Positions 31,200 to 40,223 of a stretch of DNA of 58,881 nt are shown here, one piece after another. Numbering within the stretch: the stretch's first letter is position 1; each line of letters starts with the position of its first letter. The DNA comes from CAZIDL01 sp964537825 (lineage in GTDB: Bacteria; Bacteroidota; Bacteroidia; Flavobacteriales_D; CAYVSK01). The position numbers were made by a program, and so were the translations under genes. Below the pieces are notes generated by a model that was given only the letters and a program-made list of their open reading frames with translations, searched no databases and was not told the DNA's origin. Where the stretch lies: assembly GCA_964537825.1 (NCBI GenBank), contig CAZIDL010000006.1:1-58881 (forward strand), in the 5' to 3' direction.

Positions 31200-32513
31200 A
31201 TGGTCCTCGTCTATTGCAACGATATCACCGAAAGGGTCCACCACTGTTTCGACTTCGTCTTTCGCGAAGTGCTAGGGGTGACCGTGGAGGTCAGCGACGA
31301 CAAAGAACGCTTTCTGGGCTTTGAAGGCCCCCGGGTGAATTATTCGGATGACCGCTTTGAGAACGAGTTCTGGATACGTCCGGCTGAATTGCTCTTCGAA
31401 ACGGATATCTACGAGTTCGAGCTGAAACCGTTCCGATGGGAAGGGCACCCCGTTTTCTTTCGCTCCGACGAGCATGCTTCTTTCCCCTTCGATCCCTTTG
31501 CGGCCATATTCTATTTTATCAGTCGTTATGAAGAGTACCTCCATTACGTGGGGGATCTTTACGACCGTTTCAGGGCGCACGAAAGCCTGGCTTATAAGAA
31601 CGGCTTCCTCCAGGAACCGCTCGTCGACCGTTGGTGCCTATGGATACGGGACGCGCTTAAGGCCATGCATCCGGAGTACGAATTCCCCGAACGTGAATTT
31701 TCCTTCGTTTCTACCATCGATATCGATAATGCCTACGCCTATCGCCAAAAGGGTATGATGCGGACCCTGGGTGGATATTTGCGCTCCCTTATGATGCTTG
31801 ACCTTTCGGAGATCAAGGAACGGACGCGGGTTTTGCTCGGCCTTCAGAAAGATCCTTTTGACACGTACCCGTATCAGTTGGAGATGAAAGCGCGTTATGA
31901 CCTGGCGCAGATCTATTTCTTCCTTTTGGCCGATTACGGGTACAACGACAAGAACGTACCTTACACGAGCGATCAGCTCCGCTCCCTGATCAAGCACCTT
32001 GCGGACCACGCCTATGTGGGGATCCATCCTTCCTTCAATTCGAACCGATATCCCGAGAAGCTCCGAACGGAGATGGGAAGGCTAGCGGATATCGTCAAGC
32101 GTGAAGTGATACGGAGCAGGCAACACTTCCTGATATTGGACCTGCCCTATACTTATCGGCGGTTGCTGGACCTTGGGGTCAAGGAAGAATATTCTATGGG
32201 CTTCGCAGCTGAAGTAGGATTCCGGGCAGGGACAGCCACGCCTTTTTTCTTTTACGATCTGGAAATGGACCAGGTGACCAAGATGAAGGTCTATCCTTTC
32301 ACGGTAATGGAGGCCACCTTGAAATATTACATGGAACAATCGCCGGAGCAATCGCTCGCTACCATTAAAAGGCTCATCGCTTCGGTGAAGGAAGTGGGAG
32401 GGACCTTCATCAGCCTCTGGCATAACGAGAGTCTGAGCGAACGCAAAGGATGGGAAGGGTGGAGCTATGTTTACGAAGAGATGGTAAAGGAAGCGGTCTC
32501 TGATAGAACTTGA
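31200..32513 (+). CDS. Polysaccharide deacetylase-related protein
   Basis: 437 residues. The N-terminal half is an adaptor domain of the kind found in Bacteroidota deacetylase-like proteins (FRWEGHPVFF, FPFDPFAAIFYFISRYEEY); the C-terminal half is an NodB-like barrel in which VSTIDIDNAYAY holds the metal-binding Asp residues and GIHPSFNSN and FISLWHNESLSER later histidines. The family removes acetyl groups from surface polysaccharides. The substrate is unknown, and not every canonical ligand can be confirmed by eye. The stop of wecB lies two bases before its ATG, giving an operon. Confidence 0.78.
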   Translation: MVLVYCNDITERVHHCFDFVFREVLGVTVEVSDDKERFLGFEGPRVNYSDDRFENEFWIRPAELLFETDIYEFELKPFRWEGHPVFFRSDEHASFPFDPFAAIFYFISRYEEYLHYVGDLYDRFRAHESLAYKNGFLQEPLVDRWCLWIRDALKAMHPEYEFPEREFSFVSTIDIDNAYAYRQKGMMRTLGGYLRSLMMLDLSEIKERTRVLLGLQKDPFDTYPYQLEMKARYDLAQIYFFLLADYGYNDKNVPYTSDQLRSLIKHLADHAYVGIHPSFNSNRYPEKLRTEMGRLADIVKREVIRSRQHFLILDLPYTYRRLLDLGVKEEYSMGFAAEVGFRAGTATPFFFYDLEMDQVTKMKVYPFTVMEATLKYYMEQSPEQSLATIKRLIASVKEVGGTFISLWHNESLSERKGWEGWSYVYEEMVKEAVSDRT

Positions 32514-32528
32514 TCGCTCGGAAGCCCC

Positions 32529-32536
32529 TATTTTTG
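32529..32536 (+). promoter_or_regulatory. -7 promoter element for upp
   Basis: TATTTTTG matches TAnnTTTG, 22 bases before the ATG at 32559. A TTG at 32510-32512 is 16 bases upstream. Confidence 0.5.
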
Positions 32537-32558
32537 TCCCGATCCAGATCCCGAAACC

Positions 32559-33233
32559 ATGGTGAACGTCCTCGATCAACAAGATTCCGTCTTCCAACAT
32601 TTTCTAGCTGAGGTCCGCGATAAAGAGGTCCAAAAGGACCGGATGCGATTTCGCAGGAACCTCGAACGAATGGGAGAAGTGCTCGCTTACGAGATCAGCA
32701 AAGGCCTGCCTTTTGAGGACGACCGGACCGAAACGCCGCTAGGGGGTGCAGGGATCCGTCATATCCAACAACAGCCGGTGCTCGCTACCATCCTTCGGGC
32801 GGGTATCCCGCTCTACTATGGGTTCCTCAACTATTTCGATCAAGCGGATAGTGCTTTTCTTTCCGCTTATCGCAAGCCCCTGAAGAACGATCCCGAGGAT
32901 TTCGAGATCCGGCTCGAATACATGGCCTGTCCGCCCCTTAAGGACCGCATCCTGATCCTCAACGATCCGATGCTCGCTTCCGGCTCTTCCATCGTGACCG
33001 CTTACAAAGCTTTGATCGAAATGGGTATCCCTTCCAGGGTCATAGTGGCCTCGGTCATCGCGAGCGATGAGGGGTTGGAAAAAGTGAAGAGCAACATGCC
33101 CGGGGATACGGAATTCTGGGTCGGCGCTGTCGATAACGAGCTCACCGCACAGTCCTATATCGTTCCCGGCCTCGGTGATGCAGGCGATCTGGCTTTCGGA
33201 TCCAAGGAGTCCACTGAGCAGAACGAGAACTAG
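32559..33233 (+). CDS. upp: Uracil phosphoribosyltransferase
   Basis: 224 residues. The PRPP loop is ILNDPMLASGSSIVTAYKA, the N-terminal substrate part VLATILRAGIPLYYGFLNYF, and the uracil-binding C-terminus YIVPGLGDAGDLAFGS. It salvages uracil to UMP with PRPP. The following membrane protein gene begins three bases after its stop codon. Confidence 0.93.
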   Translation: MVNVLDQQDSVFQHFLAEVRDKEVQKDRMRFRRNLERMGEVLAYEISKGLPFEDDRTETPLGGAGIRHIQQQPVLATILRAGIPLYYGFLNYFDQADSAFLSAYRKPLKNDPEDFEIRLEYMACPPLKDRILILNDPMLASGSSIVTAYKALIEMGIPSRVIVASVIASDEGLEKVKSNMPGDTEFWVGAVDNELTAQSYIVPGLGDAGDLAFGSKESTEQNEN

Positions 33234-33236
33234 AAG

Positions 33237-33710
33237 ATGTCCATCCGATTCTGGGAAGCGGTGACCGTTTTCCTTGCGAGCAGCGTGAAGTTCCTGCCTT
33301 CCCCTTTCCTTTCGGTGAACGTATACAACTTCACCTTCTGGGAAACGGTGTTCATAAGCAGTTTTGGTGGTATCGCCGGGATCCTCTTCTTTTATTTGAG
33401 CAGTGGTCACCTGATGAAAAGGGCTTGGCGAAGACGGATGCAGCGTGAGATGGAGGGCTTCGGAAGGCCGAAACGCTATTTTACCCGAAGGAACAAGATC
33501 ATCGTAAAGGTCAAAAAGCGTTTCGGGTTGGGTGGATTGGCCTTCATCACCCCGGCCATTATTTCCATCCCCATCGGTTCCATACTGGCCGCCAAGTACT
33601 TCAGGAAGCGTTCAGAAACCCTTCCGATCCTTTTGCTCTCCGTGGTCCTTTGGTCCTTCTTGCTTACCGGTATCGCTTCCCTCTTCGGCTCTCCTTTTGC
33701 TCATCACTGA
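33237..33710 (+). CDS. Conserved membrane protein, possibly small multidrug export family
   Basis: 157 residues. Three or four hydrophobic stretches are visible (TVFISSFGGIAGILFFYLSSG, FGLGGLAFITPAIISIPIGSILA, LPILLLSVVLWSFLLTGIASLFG) with a basic central segment (RAWRRRMQREMEGFGRPKR). The middle stretch resembles the GLAFITPxxSIPIGS segment of the Sm_multidrug_ex family; I would not assign transport. It is sandwiched in the upp-yjjG run; its stop overlaps the next start (TGATG). Confidence 0.65.
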   Translation: MSIRFWEAVTVFLASSVKFLPSPFLSVNVYNFTFWETVFISSFGGIAGILFFYLSSGHLMKRAWRRRMQREMEGFGRPKRYFTRRNKIIVKVKKRFGLGGLAFITPAIISIPIGSILAAKYFRKRSETLPILLLSVVLWSFLLTGIASLFGSPFAHH

Positions 33711-34432
33711 TGACCCCTTATCGCCATATCTTCTTCGATCTTGACCGAACCCTTTGGGATTTCGAGGCCAATTCGGAGGAAATGCTGAGGGAGCTCTTCG
33801 AGCGCTTTGCATTAGCGGAATATGGGATCGCTCATTTCAAAGAACTCCTCGCCCATTATCGGGATATCAACGCGGATTATTGGCGTGCGCATCGGGAGGG
33901 AAAAGTGGGGAAGGAGGAACTGCGTTACGAACGTTTTCACCACACCCTGCTCCGTAGTGGTGTTTCGGACCGGAAGTTGGCCCATCGACTGGCTGAAGCT
34001 TATCTGAGCGGTACCCCGGAGAAAGACCGTCTTATCGATGGGGCACAGGAATTGATCCGAACCCTTTCAGCCCATTATCGGCTTCATCTGATCACCAATG
34101 GGTATGCGGATACCCAGCTTCGTAAAGTGGAAGGGACCGGCCTTGAAGGGGCTTTTGAGGTCATTGTCACTTCGGATCGTGCCGCTGCCCGAAAACCCGA
34201 CCCGGCCATTTTCCATTATGCGCTCGAGCAGGTCGCTGCGACGAAAAAAGAGGTCCTGATGGTCGGGGATGATGTGGAGGCTGATATCATCGGGGCAATG
34301 GAATTCGGGATCGATCAGGTGCTCTTCGATCCCTGGTGGACCAAGGAAGACCCGGGAGCCAGTTATCGGATCGGAAACCTTCGTGAGCTTATGTTACTAC
34401 TCGCTCATAGTGAGGGGCAGCAAAAAGCCTGA
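33710..34432 (+). CDS. yjjG: YjjG-type HAD nucleotidase
   Basis: 240 residues of the haloacid dehalogenase superfamily. Motif I is HIFFDLDRTLWDF (catalytic Asp near residues 10-12), motif II LITNGYADTQLRK, motif III with RKPDPAIF, and motif IV VGDDVEADIIGA. YjjG enzymes dephosphorylate non-canonical pyrimidine nucleotides. The ATG overlaps the previous stop by one base; a longer frame to 33650 mirrors the upstream gene. The upp gene in the same run fits a pyrimidine housecleaning role. Confidence 0.88.
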   Translation: MTPYRHIFFDLDRTLWDFEANSEEMLRELFERFALAEYGIAHFKELLAHYRDINADYWRAHREGKVGKEELRYERFHHTLLRSGVSDRKLAHRLAEAYLSGTPEKDRLIDGAQELIRTLSAHYRLHLITNGYADTQLRKVEGTGLEGAFEVIVTSDRAAARKPDPAIFHYALEQVAATKKEVLMVGDDVEADIIGAMEFGIDQVLFDPWWTKEDPGASYRIGNLRELMLLLAHSEGQQKA

Positions 34433-34469
34433 AGCGGGTCCTGAGGCCTTTGATACCTTTACGAGCGCT

Positions 34470-35171
34470 ATGGAACTTCAAGGCAAACAATACATCGTGA
34501 CGGGGGGGAGTTCCGGGATCGGTCGAGCGATCGCGGAAAGCTTGATCGCAGAAGGGGCGGCTGTTCTTATAACGGGAAGGGATGCTGGGAAACTGGAAGA
34601 GGTCGCCGCTTCTATCGGAGCTGTCCCTTTAAAGGCTGACGTTGCGTCATCAAAGGATGTCGCTGATACCTACCGGGTCTTCGATGAAAGGTTCGGGCGC
34701 CTCGATGGCTTGGTCAACAACGCGGGGATCGGCATGCGGAAAGAGTTGGACCAACTTACGCCGGAGGATATTAAAAGGATCCATGACGTCAATGTGACGG
34801 GTGCGGCGATGATGGCCTCTCACGCGTCGATCCGTTTTAAGGAGCAGAAAGGTGGGGATATCGTTAACATCGGCTCGACAGCAGGAATGAAGGGAATGCC
34901 CGGAGGATCGGTCTACGTATCCTCCAAATTCGCCCTTCGAGGGATGAGCTATTGCTGGCAACACGAACTTCGTCCCTATAATGTTCGCGTTATGCTGGTC
35001 CAGCCCAGCGAAGTCACTACTGCTTTCGGTCAGGAGGGACGTTTAGAGCGGGATGAGGAGCCCGGGAAACTCCGGCCTGAAGAGATCGCTCATGCGGTCC
35101 TCAGCAATCTCAGGATGGAAGGGCGTGGGTTCATTCCCGAACTTGAGGTTGTCGCCACCAACCCTTGGTAA
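34470..35171 (+). CDS. SDR family oxidoreductase
   Basis: 233 residues. The cofactor loop GGSSGIGRAIA near residue 13, NNAG in VNNAGIG, the catalytic Ser in NIGSTAGMKG and the YVSSK pair with Tyr and Lys. It should reduce or oxidise a carbonyl or alcohol using NAD(P). The substrate cannot be inferred. A longer frame to 34269 mirrors the YjjG gene. A one-mismatch -7 sequence TACCTTTA lies at 34454. Confidence 0.9.
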   Translation: MELQGKQYIVTGGSSGIGRAIAESLIAEGAAVLITGRDAGKLEEVAASIGAVPLKADVASSKDVADTYRVFDERFGRLDGLVNNAGIGMRKELDQLTPEDIKRIHDVNVTGAAMMASHASIRFKEQKGGDIVNIGSTAGMKGMPGGSVYVSSKFALRGMSYCWQHELRPYNVRVMLVQPSEVTTAFGQEGRLERDEEPGKLRPEEIAHAVLSNLRMEGRGFIPELEVVATNPW

Positions 35172-35202
35172 AAGGGGGTCAAGGATGCTCGTGAGCGATA
35201 AT

Positions 35203-35907
35203 ATGAAGCGATGGCTTCTCTTTTTCATCCTTTTTCTGGGGACAGGGGGACAGCTCCTGGCCCAGGAAGGCTTTCACCTGGGACCGGCTTTGGGATTTCA
35301 CAACAGTTGGCTCGCCAATCGGGATGACCGAGAGGATGAGGAGATCGAAGGACGTTTTACGCCGGGAGGAAGTGGAGCTTTGTATCTCGCCTACTTCATC
35401 AAGCCTGGTATTGCGGTTGCGGCTGAAGGGATCTTCAGCTTCCAGGGGCAGAATTATTATTACGATCGACGCTATGAGGACCAGCGTGCCAGTACCCGAT
35501 TGAGTTACTTCAAAGTGCCCCTTATGCTCGAGTTCCGTACCTCCTTAAAAGAGGAGAGCTTTATCAAAGGGCATTTCGGACCTTACCTGAGCTCGGTTCA
35601 GACCGCTTCGCGGAGCCGTGAGGGGAAGTCGCTCCCTTCACGGGAAGGGGATGGTTGGGAGCAAGCTTATCGAACCCCAGTGTTCGGCGTAATGCTGGGC
35701 CTAGGGCCGGGTATTCGTTGGGGAAGGGGCTGGGCTTCCACCCTCGAGCTTCGCTTCGACCACGATCTCACCAATGCTGAGGAAAAAGCTTCTCGGATGA
35801 TCCCTAATCAAAGGGAGGAGACTTACAACGCTACGCTCGGCATTATGCTGCGGCTCCGCTATGCCTTTCAGAAACGATCCGCAAAGAACAGGGGGGGGTA
35901 TCCTTAA
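35203..35907 (+). CDS. Outer membrane beta-barrel protein
   Basis: 234 residues. Signal peptide (MKRWLLFFILFLGTGGQLLAQ), then a beta-strand-rich sequence starting GFHLGPALGFHNSWL, the pattern of Bacteroidota PorT/OmpA-like barrels, with the C-terminal strand LGIMLRLRYAF. An acidic loop (DREDEEIEG) follows the first strand. A non-conserved tail QKRSAKNRGGYP ends the protein. The function is unknown. It is convergent with the phosphatidylserine decarboxylase gene 15 bases away. Confidence 0.78.
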   Translation: MKRWLLFFILFLGTGGQLLAQEGFHLGPALGFHNSWLANRDDREDEEIEGRFTPGGSGALYLAYFIKPGIAVAAEGIFSFQGQNYYYDRRYEDQRASTRLSYFKVPLMLEFRTSLKEESFIKGHFGPYLSSVQTASRSREGKSLPSREGDGWEQAYRTPVFGVMLGLGPGIRWGRGWASTLELRFDHDLTNAEEKASRMIPNQREETYNATLGIMLRLRYAFQKRSAKNRGGYP

Positions 35908-35922
35908 GAGGGTGTAACGGGC

Positions 35923-36579
35923 TCAGACCGTTGCAAGGATGGTCTCGGAACCAGTGACCCCATCGTGCATCCCAACGTGGACCGTCGCGCTCAACGGCAG
36001 AAAAACGTCCACCCTTGAGCCGAACTTGATGAACCCCATTTCATCCCCTTGCCCCACACGGTCCCCTTCCTTGCCGTACCATGAGATACGACGGGCAAGA
36101 GCTCCGGCGATCTGTCGGCAAAGCACCGGCGTGCCGTCATCCCTTTCCATTACGATCGTCGTGCATTCGTTCTCTGCAGAGGCTTTCGGATGCCAGGCGA
36201 TCAAATAGCGTCCCGGGTGATAGCAAAAATAACGGATGGCCCCGCTGACGGGATACCAGTTGATATGCGGCACCAAGGGGGACATGAATATGGACAACTT
36301 GACACGCTTGTCGTGAAAATATTCATCCTCTTCCACTTCTTCATGGGCCACGATCGTCCCATCGGCAGGGGCGATGATATCGGTGTCCGAAAGAGGGGTG
36401 TGGCGATCGGGAACCCGGAAGAACTGAAGGATGAGGGCCAAGAACACCAGGGAGAGAAGGACCACCGTAGCATAGGTATAGTTCGCATAATGGGTCAACA
36501 AGGGGAAGACGATGTTGACCCCCAAGAGGATCCCGAGGGAAATAGGGATCACTTTCTTGCCTTCTCGGTGAAAGCGCAT
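35923..36579 (-). CDS. psd: Phosphatidylserine decarboxylase-family protein
   Basis: 218 residues, the compact type. Two N-terminal helices (VIPISLGILLGVNIVFPLL and ATVVLLSLVFLALILQF) anchor it; the catalytic domain has APADGTIV, FMSPLVPHINWYPVSG and the processing site in IKFGSRVDVFLP, where the pyruvoyl group forms from the Ser after Gly. It makes phosphatidylethanolamine in the inner membrane. CdsA, which supplies CDP-diacylglycerol upstream in the same pathway, is encoded at 42658. Confidence 0.93.
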   Translation of the reverse strand: MRFHREGKKVIPISLGILLGVNIVFPLLTHYANYTYATVVLLSLVFLALILQFFRVPDRHTPLSDTDIIAPADGTIVAHEEVEEDEYFHDKRVKLSIFMSPLVPHINWYPVSGAIRYFCYHPGRYLIAWHPKASAENECTTIVMERDDGTPVLCRQIAGALARRISWYGKEGDRVGQGDEMGFIKFGSRVDVFLPLSATVHVGMHDGVTGSETILATV

Positions 36580-36639
36580 GAGCGCGCTAAATTAAGAATT
36601 ATCCCATGCCCTTCGATGCTCCGCGGTCCGGGACATCCT

Positions 36640-36647
36640 TACCTTTG
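36640..36647 (+). promoter_or_regulatory. -7 promoter element for the MutS-like gene
   Basis: TACCTTTG matches TAnnTTTG and lies eight bases before the ATG at 36656, again giving an almost leaderless mRNA. Confidence 0.45.
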
Positions 36648-36655
36648 CGCCCTTT

Positions 36656-38425
36656 ATGAAGGATCCCCTCAAATATCATGAGCAAGCGGCTGAAGCGGTC
36701 GAGGAGAAGCTCCGTGCCGAACGGAAACGATTGCGGTGGATCGTTGGAGGACGCCTTCTCGCTTTTCTGTTGATCGTTCTTGTCCTATGGCTCACATGGG
36801 GCCACTCCCTTTGGGTCCTTTTGACCGGCGGGGGACTTTCCCTGTCCCTCTTTCTCATCCTGGTCCGATACCATGCACGTAAGTCCGAGCGCAAAGAGCA
36901 GCTTGAAGAACGCTCATCACTCCATCGAAATGATATGGCCCGTATTCAGGGTGAGTTCCCCGAGGGAGAGGTCCCCGAATGCCCTGATGCCGATCATCCT
37001 TTTGCAGCGGACCTCGACCTCTTTGCGGAGAAGGGGCTTTTTGCCTGGATCGATCGCTCTTTTTCGGAACTCGGAAAACAAAAGCTGGTCCGGAAGCTCC
37101 TGCACCCTTCGAACGATCCCCAGATGATCCGTAAGGAGCAGGAAGGGGTCGGTGAATTGGCTGATATACCTGAGGAACGCATGAGTTGGCGGGTAGCGGG
37201 GCGCAAGCTTCGACGGCTTTCCAGTATCTCTGATGAGAAAAAGGGCTTTCCTTCCCTTCTCCCGCTCGTCCTTCGCGTGCTTATCCCTCTTTTGATGGTC
37301 GGGCTTTTGGTCGTTGTGAGCACGGGTTTCCTGCCTTTCAAGGTCTTCGTTCTCGCTTTGATCCTGCCCGTGGCTGTCTTGGGGATCCGAGCAGGTCGTG
37401 TTCGGGAGGCTTTCCGCAGGATGGAAAAGGACCGTGAAGCAGTGCGGGGGATCGTAGGGGTCCTCAAAGGCGTGGAAGGGGTGAGCTTCGATAGTGAACG
37501 CCTTCGGGGAGAGCAGGAACGCCTCCGCTCAGGACACGCAAAGACGGCCAGTGAAGCGTTGAAGGGATTGGATCGTATCCTCGAGGCTTACGAAGCCCGT
37601 TCGAATCCTTTCGTAGGCATCGTGCTGAACTTGTTGCTCCTCTGGGACCTTCAGTGTTACGAGCGCCTTAGGGAATGGGATGCCTATTATGGGGATGAAC
37701 TGGGTGATTGGGTGGATGTCGTAGGTGAGCTCGATGCCCTTTCCAGCCTTGCGGCCGTGGCATCGGACCATCCATCCTTCAGTTTCCCTGAAGCCCGTAG
37801 TGATGGGATCGTTCTGGAGGGTAAGGCGATGGGGCATCCGCTCATTCCTGACGATGAGCGGGTGGATAATGATCTCTCGATCCCCTCGACCGGTCACATC
37901 AAGATCGTGACGGGAGCGAACATGGCAGGGAAAAGCACCTTCCTCCGGACCGTGGGGGTGAACTGGATCCTGGCCAAGGCAGGGACGGCTGTGTGTGCGG
38001 GGAAGATGAGCTTTCGTCCGCTCGGACTCTTTTCGAGCATGCGTACCAGCGATGACCTTGCTGAACACGAATCCTTTTTCTATGCTGAACTGAAAAGACT
38101 TCGTATGATCGTGGATGAGCTCGAGCAGGGCAAGGAACTCCTTATCCTCCTCGATGAGATCCTGCAAGGCACCAATTCAGAGGACAAAAAACAAGGTTCC
38201 AGGCGCTTTCTTGATCGCATCCTGCAATATCCCGTGGCAGGTTTGATCGCGACCCACGACCTCGATCTGACCCGGATGGAAGAAAGCCATCCGGGGCGCA
38301 TCGAGAACCTCTGCTTCGAGACCGAGTTGCATGAAGGTCGCTCCACTTTCGATCATCTCCTTCGCCAAGGTGTTTGTCGGAACATGAACGCGAGCGCTCT
38401 TATGGAGCGCATGGGTATCGGTTGA
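36656..38425 (+). CDS. Membrane-anchored MutS-family ATPase
   Basis: 589 residues. Two transmembrane helices near the N-terminus (about 28-48 and 50-70), a further hydrophobic pair at about 200-250, and then the MutS domain V ATPase with Walker A TGANMAGKST near residue 418, a SSMRTSDDL block, Walker B LLILLDEILQGTN and THDLD. The mismatch-binding domains of MutS1 are absent. Membrane-bound MutS-like proteins of this layout are recorded in Bacteroidota but their function is unknown. It is not a normal mismatch-repair MutS. The divergent psd gene is 76 bases upstream. Confidence 0.85.
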   Translation: MKDPLKYHEQAAEAVEEKLRAERKRLRWIVGGRLLAFLLIVLVLWLTWGHSLWVLLTGGGLSLSLFLILVRYHARKSERKEQLEERSSLHRNDMARIQGEFPEGEVPECPDADHPFAADLDLFAEKGLFAWIDRSFSELGKQKLVRKLLHPSNDPQMIRKEQEGVGELADIPEERMSWRVAGRKLRRLSSISDEKKGFPSLLPLVLRVLIPLLMVGLLVVVSTGFLPFKVFVLALILPVAVLGIRAGRVREAFRRMEKDREAVRGIVGVLKGVEGVSFDSERLRGEQERLRSGHAKTASEALKGLDRILEAYEARSNPFVGIVLNLLLLWDLQCYERLREWDAYYGDELGDWVDVVGELDALSSLAAVASDHPSFSFPEARSDGIVLEGKAMGHPLIPDDERVDNDLSIPSTGHIKIVTGANMAGKSTFLRTVGVNWILAKAGTAVCAGKMSFRPLGLFSSMRTSDDLAEHESFFYAELKRLRMIVDELEQGKELLILLDEILQGTNSEDKKQGSRRFLDRILQYPVAGLIATHDLDLTRMEESHPGRIENLCFETELHEGRSTFDHLLRQGVCRNMNASALMERMGIG

Positions 38426-38428
38426 AAA

Positions 38429-38509
38429 GATCGTGGAAAGAGCTTCTCGCTTCCTCCTGTTAAAGACTCCGACTTCTGCTACCTTATAAGGAACTTTTTC
38501 TCCACGATC
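38429..38509. other. Inverted repeat between the MutS-like gene and dnaB
   Basis: GATCGTGGA (38429-38437) pairs with TCCACGATC (38501-38509), 63 bases apart. The left arm begins three bases after the MutS-like stop codon. It could form a long structured 3' end or an antiterminator; no T-run follows the right arm. Confidence 0.35.
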
Positions 38510-38597
38510 GTTAATAGATGATCTTGAAAACCTATTAACATTAAAACGCGGTCCAAAGATCCCGGATGGAATTCGCTGCTCTATATTCGATCCAACC

Positions 38598-40163
38598 ATG
38601 GAACAAGTTTCGAAGAACGTCGAGAAGGTCCGCCAGAAGGCGGCTAAAGGAAGAGAAGAGAGCGGTATGGAAGAGCTTGATCACGCCAAGCTCCCGCCGC
38701 AGGCCCTCGAACTTGAAGAGGCCGTTCTGGGAGCCATGCTCCTGGAGAAGGAGGCCGTGAATGAGGCGATCGACGTGCTGAACCCTGATGTTTTCTACAA
38801 GGACGCCCACTGCCGAATATTCGAGGCCATCAAGGAGATCTTCGAGCGTTCCGAGCCCATCGACATCCTTACGGTCACCAACGAATTGCGGTCGATGGGA
38901 AAGCTCGAATTCGTGGGTGGGGCCTATTTCATCAGCCAGCTCACCAACCGGGTGGCATCTGGAGCGAACGTGGAATACCACGCGCGCATCATCGTCCAGA
39001 AATATCTACAGCGCCAACTGATACGCCTTTCGAGCGAGATCGTCAAAGAAGCTTACGAGGATACCACCGATGTTTTCGAGCTCCTCGATTCGGCTGAGAG
39101 CAAGCTTTTTCAGGTCGCTGAGGGGAACATCCGCAAGAACTTCGATCAAGTCGGGGATCTGGTCAAAGAAGCCGTAAAAGGGATCCACGAAGCCCAACAG
39201 CAGGAAGATGGTGTGAACGGGGTGGAAAGCGGCTTCATCAAATTGGACCGTCTTACGTCGGGATGGCAGCCGAGCGATCTGATCATCATGGCCGCCCGAC
39301 CCGGAATGGGTAAAACGGCCTTCGTCCTTTCCATGGCGCGGAACACCGCTGTGCATTTTGGACGAGGAGTGGGGCTCTTTTCTCTCGAGATGAGCTCCCT
39401 TCAATTGGTCAATCGCCTCATCGCGAGCGAGACCGAACTCTCCGCAGAGAATTTGCGCAAAGGGGACCTTCGGGAGGATCAGTGGCAGCAACTGAACGCT
39501 AAGGTGGAAACGCTGATGGATGCTCCCATCTACATCGACGACACGCCTGCACTCAGCGTTTTTGAACTGCGAGCCAAATGCCGGCGACTGGTGTCTCAGC
39601 ATGGGGTGGAGTTGATCATCGTCGATTACCTTCAGCTGATGACCGCAGGGGGGGACCAGGGGAACCGCGAACAGGAGATCAGTACGATCTCCCGTTCGAT
39701 CAAGAGCATCGCCAAGGAGCTCAACGTACCCATCATCGCTCTATCCCAACTTAACCGCACACCGGAGACGCGAGGAGGGGACAAACGTCCGCAGCTCTCC
39801 GACCTTCGGGAATCCGGGGCAATCGAGCAGGATGCCGATATTGTGTCCTTCATATACCGCCCCGAATACTACGGCCTTAACGAGTGGGATGACGATGGGA
39901 CCCCGACCCAGGGGCAGGCTGAGCTCATCGTTGCCAAGCATCGGAACGGAGCCCTCGATAATGTCCGGCTCCGATTCATCCCTCACCTGGCTAAATTCGA
40001 GGACCTTCCAGAGGATATGGATCAAAACCCGGCTCCTCTTTCTGCGAATTCAGGTTTCGACGAAGAAGGTAAGCAGACCATCACTCGTTCTTCCAAGATG
40101 AACGAGGACGATGATCCATTCCCCGGAGGGACCGAGAACGATGAGGGCGCTCAACCGTTCTGA
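38598..40163 (+). CDS. dnaB: Replicative DNA helicase DnaB
   Basis: 521 residues. N-terminal domain starts PQALELEEAVLGAMLLEKEAV; the RecA-like motor has Walker A ARPGMGKTAF near residue 237, Walker B VELIIVDYLQLM, and RxNxxxEISxISRxLKxLAKEL-like NREQEISTISRSIKSIA. There is no intein. The C-terminal 45 residues are acidic and low in complexity, ending GGTENDEGAQPF. It unwinds DNA at the replication fork after loading by DnaA. A one-mismatch -7 sequence TATATTCG lies nine bases before the ATG. Confidence 0.98.
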   Translation: MEQVSKNVEKVRQKAAKGREESGMEELDHAKLPPQALELEEAVLGAMLLEKEAVNEAIDVLNPDVFYKDAHCRIFEAIKEIFERSEPIDILTVTNELRSMGKLEFVGGAYFISQLTNRVASGANVEYHARIIVQKYLQRQLIRLSSEIVKEAYEDTTDVFELLDSAESKLFQVAEGNIRKNFDQVGDLVKEAVKGIHEAQQQEDGVNGVESGFIKLDRLTSGWQPSDLIIMAARPGMGKTAFVLSMARNTAVHFGRGVGLFSLEMSSLQLVNRLIASETELSAENLRKGDLREDQWQQLNAKVETLMDAPIYIDDTPALSVFELRAKCRRLVSQHGVELIIVDYLQLMTAGGDQGNREQEISTISRSIKSIAKELNVPIIALSQLNRTPETRGGDKRPQLSDLRESGAIEQDADIVSFIYRPEYYGLNEWDDDGTPTQGQAELIVAKHRNGALDNVRLRFIPHLAKFEDLPEDMDQNPAPLSANSGFDEEGKQTITRSSKMNEDDDPFPGGTENDEGAQPF

Positions 40164-40223
40164 TCCGCAAGGAGAACGATCTTCCTTTCCTTTGCGTTAA
40201 GAAAGTTCAAAGGGTGTTATTCC

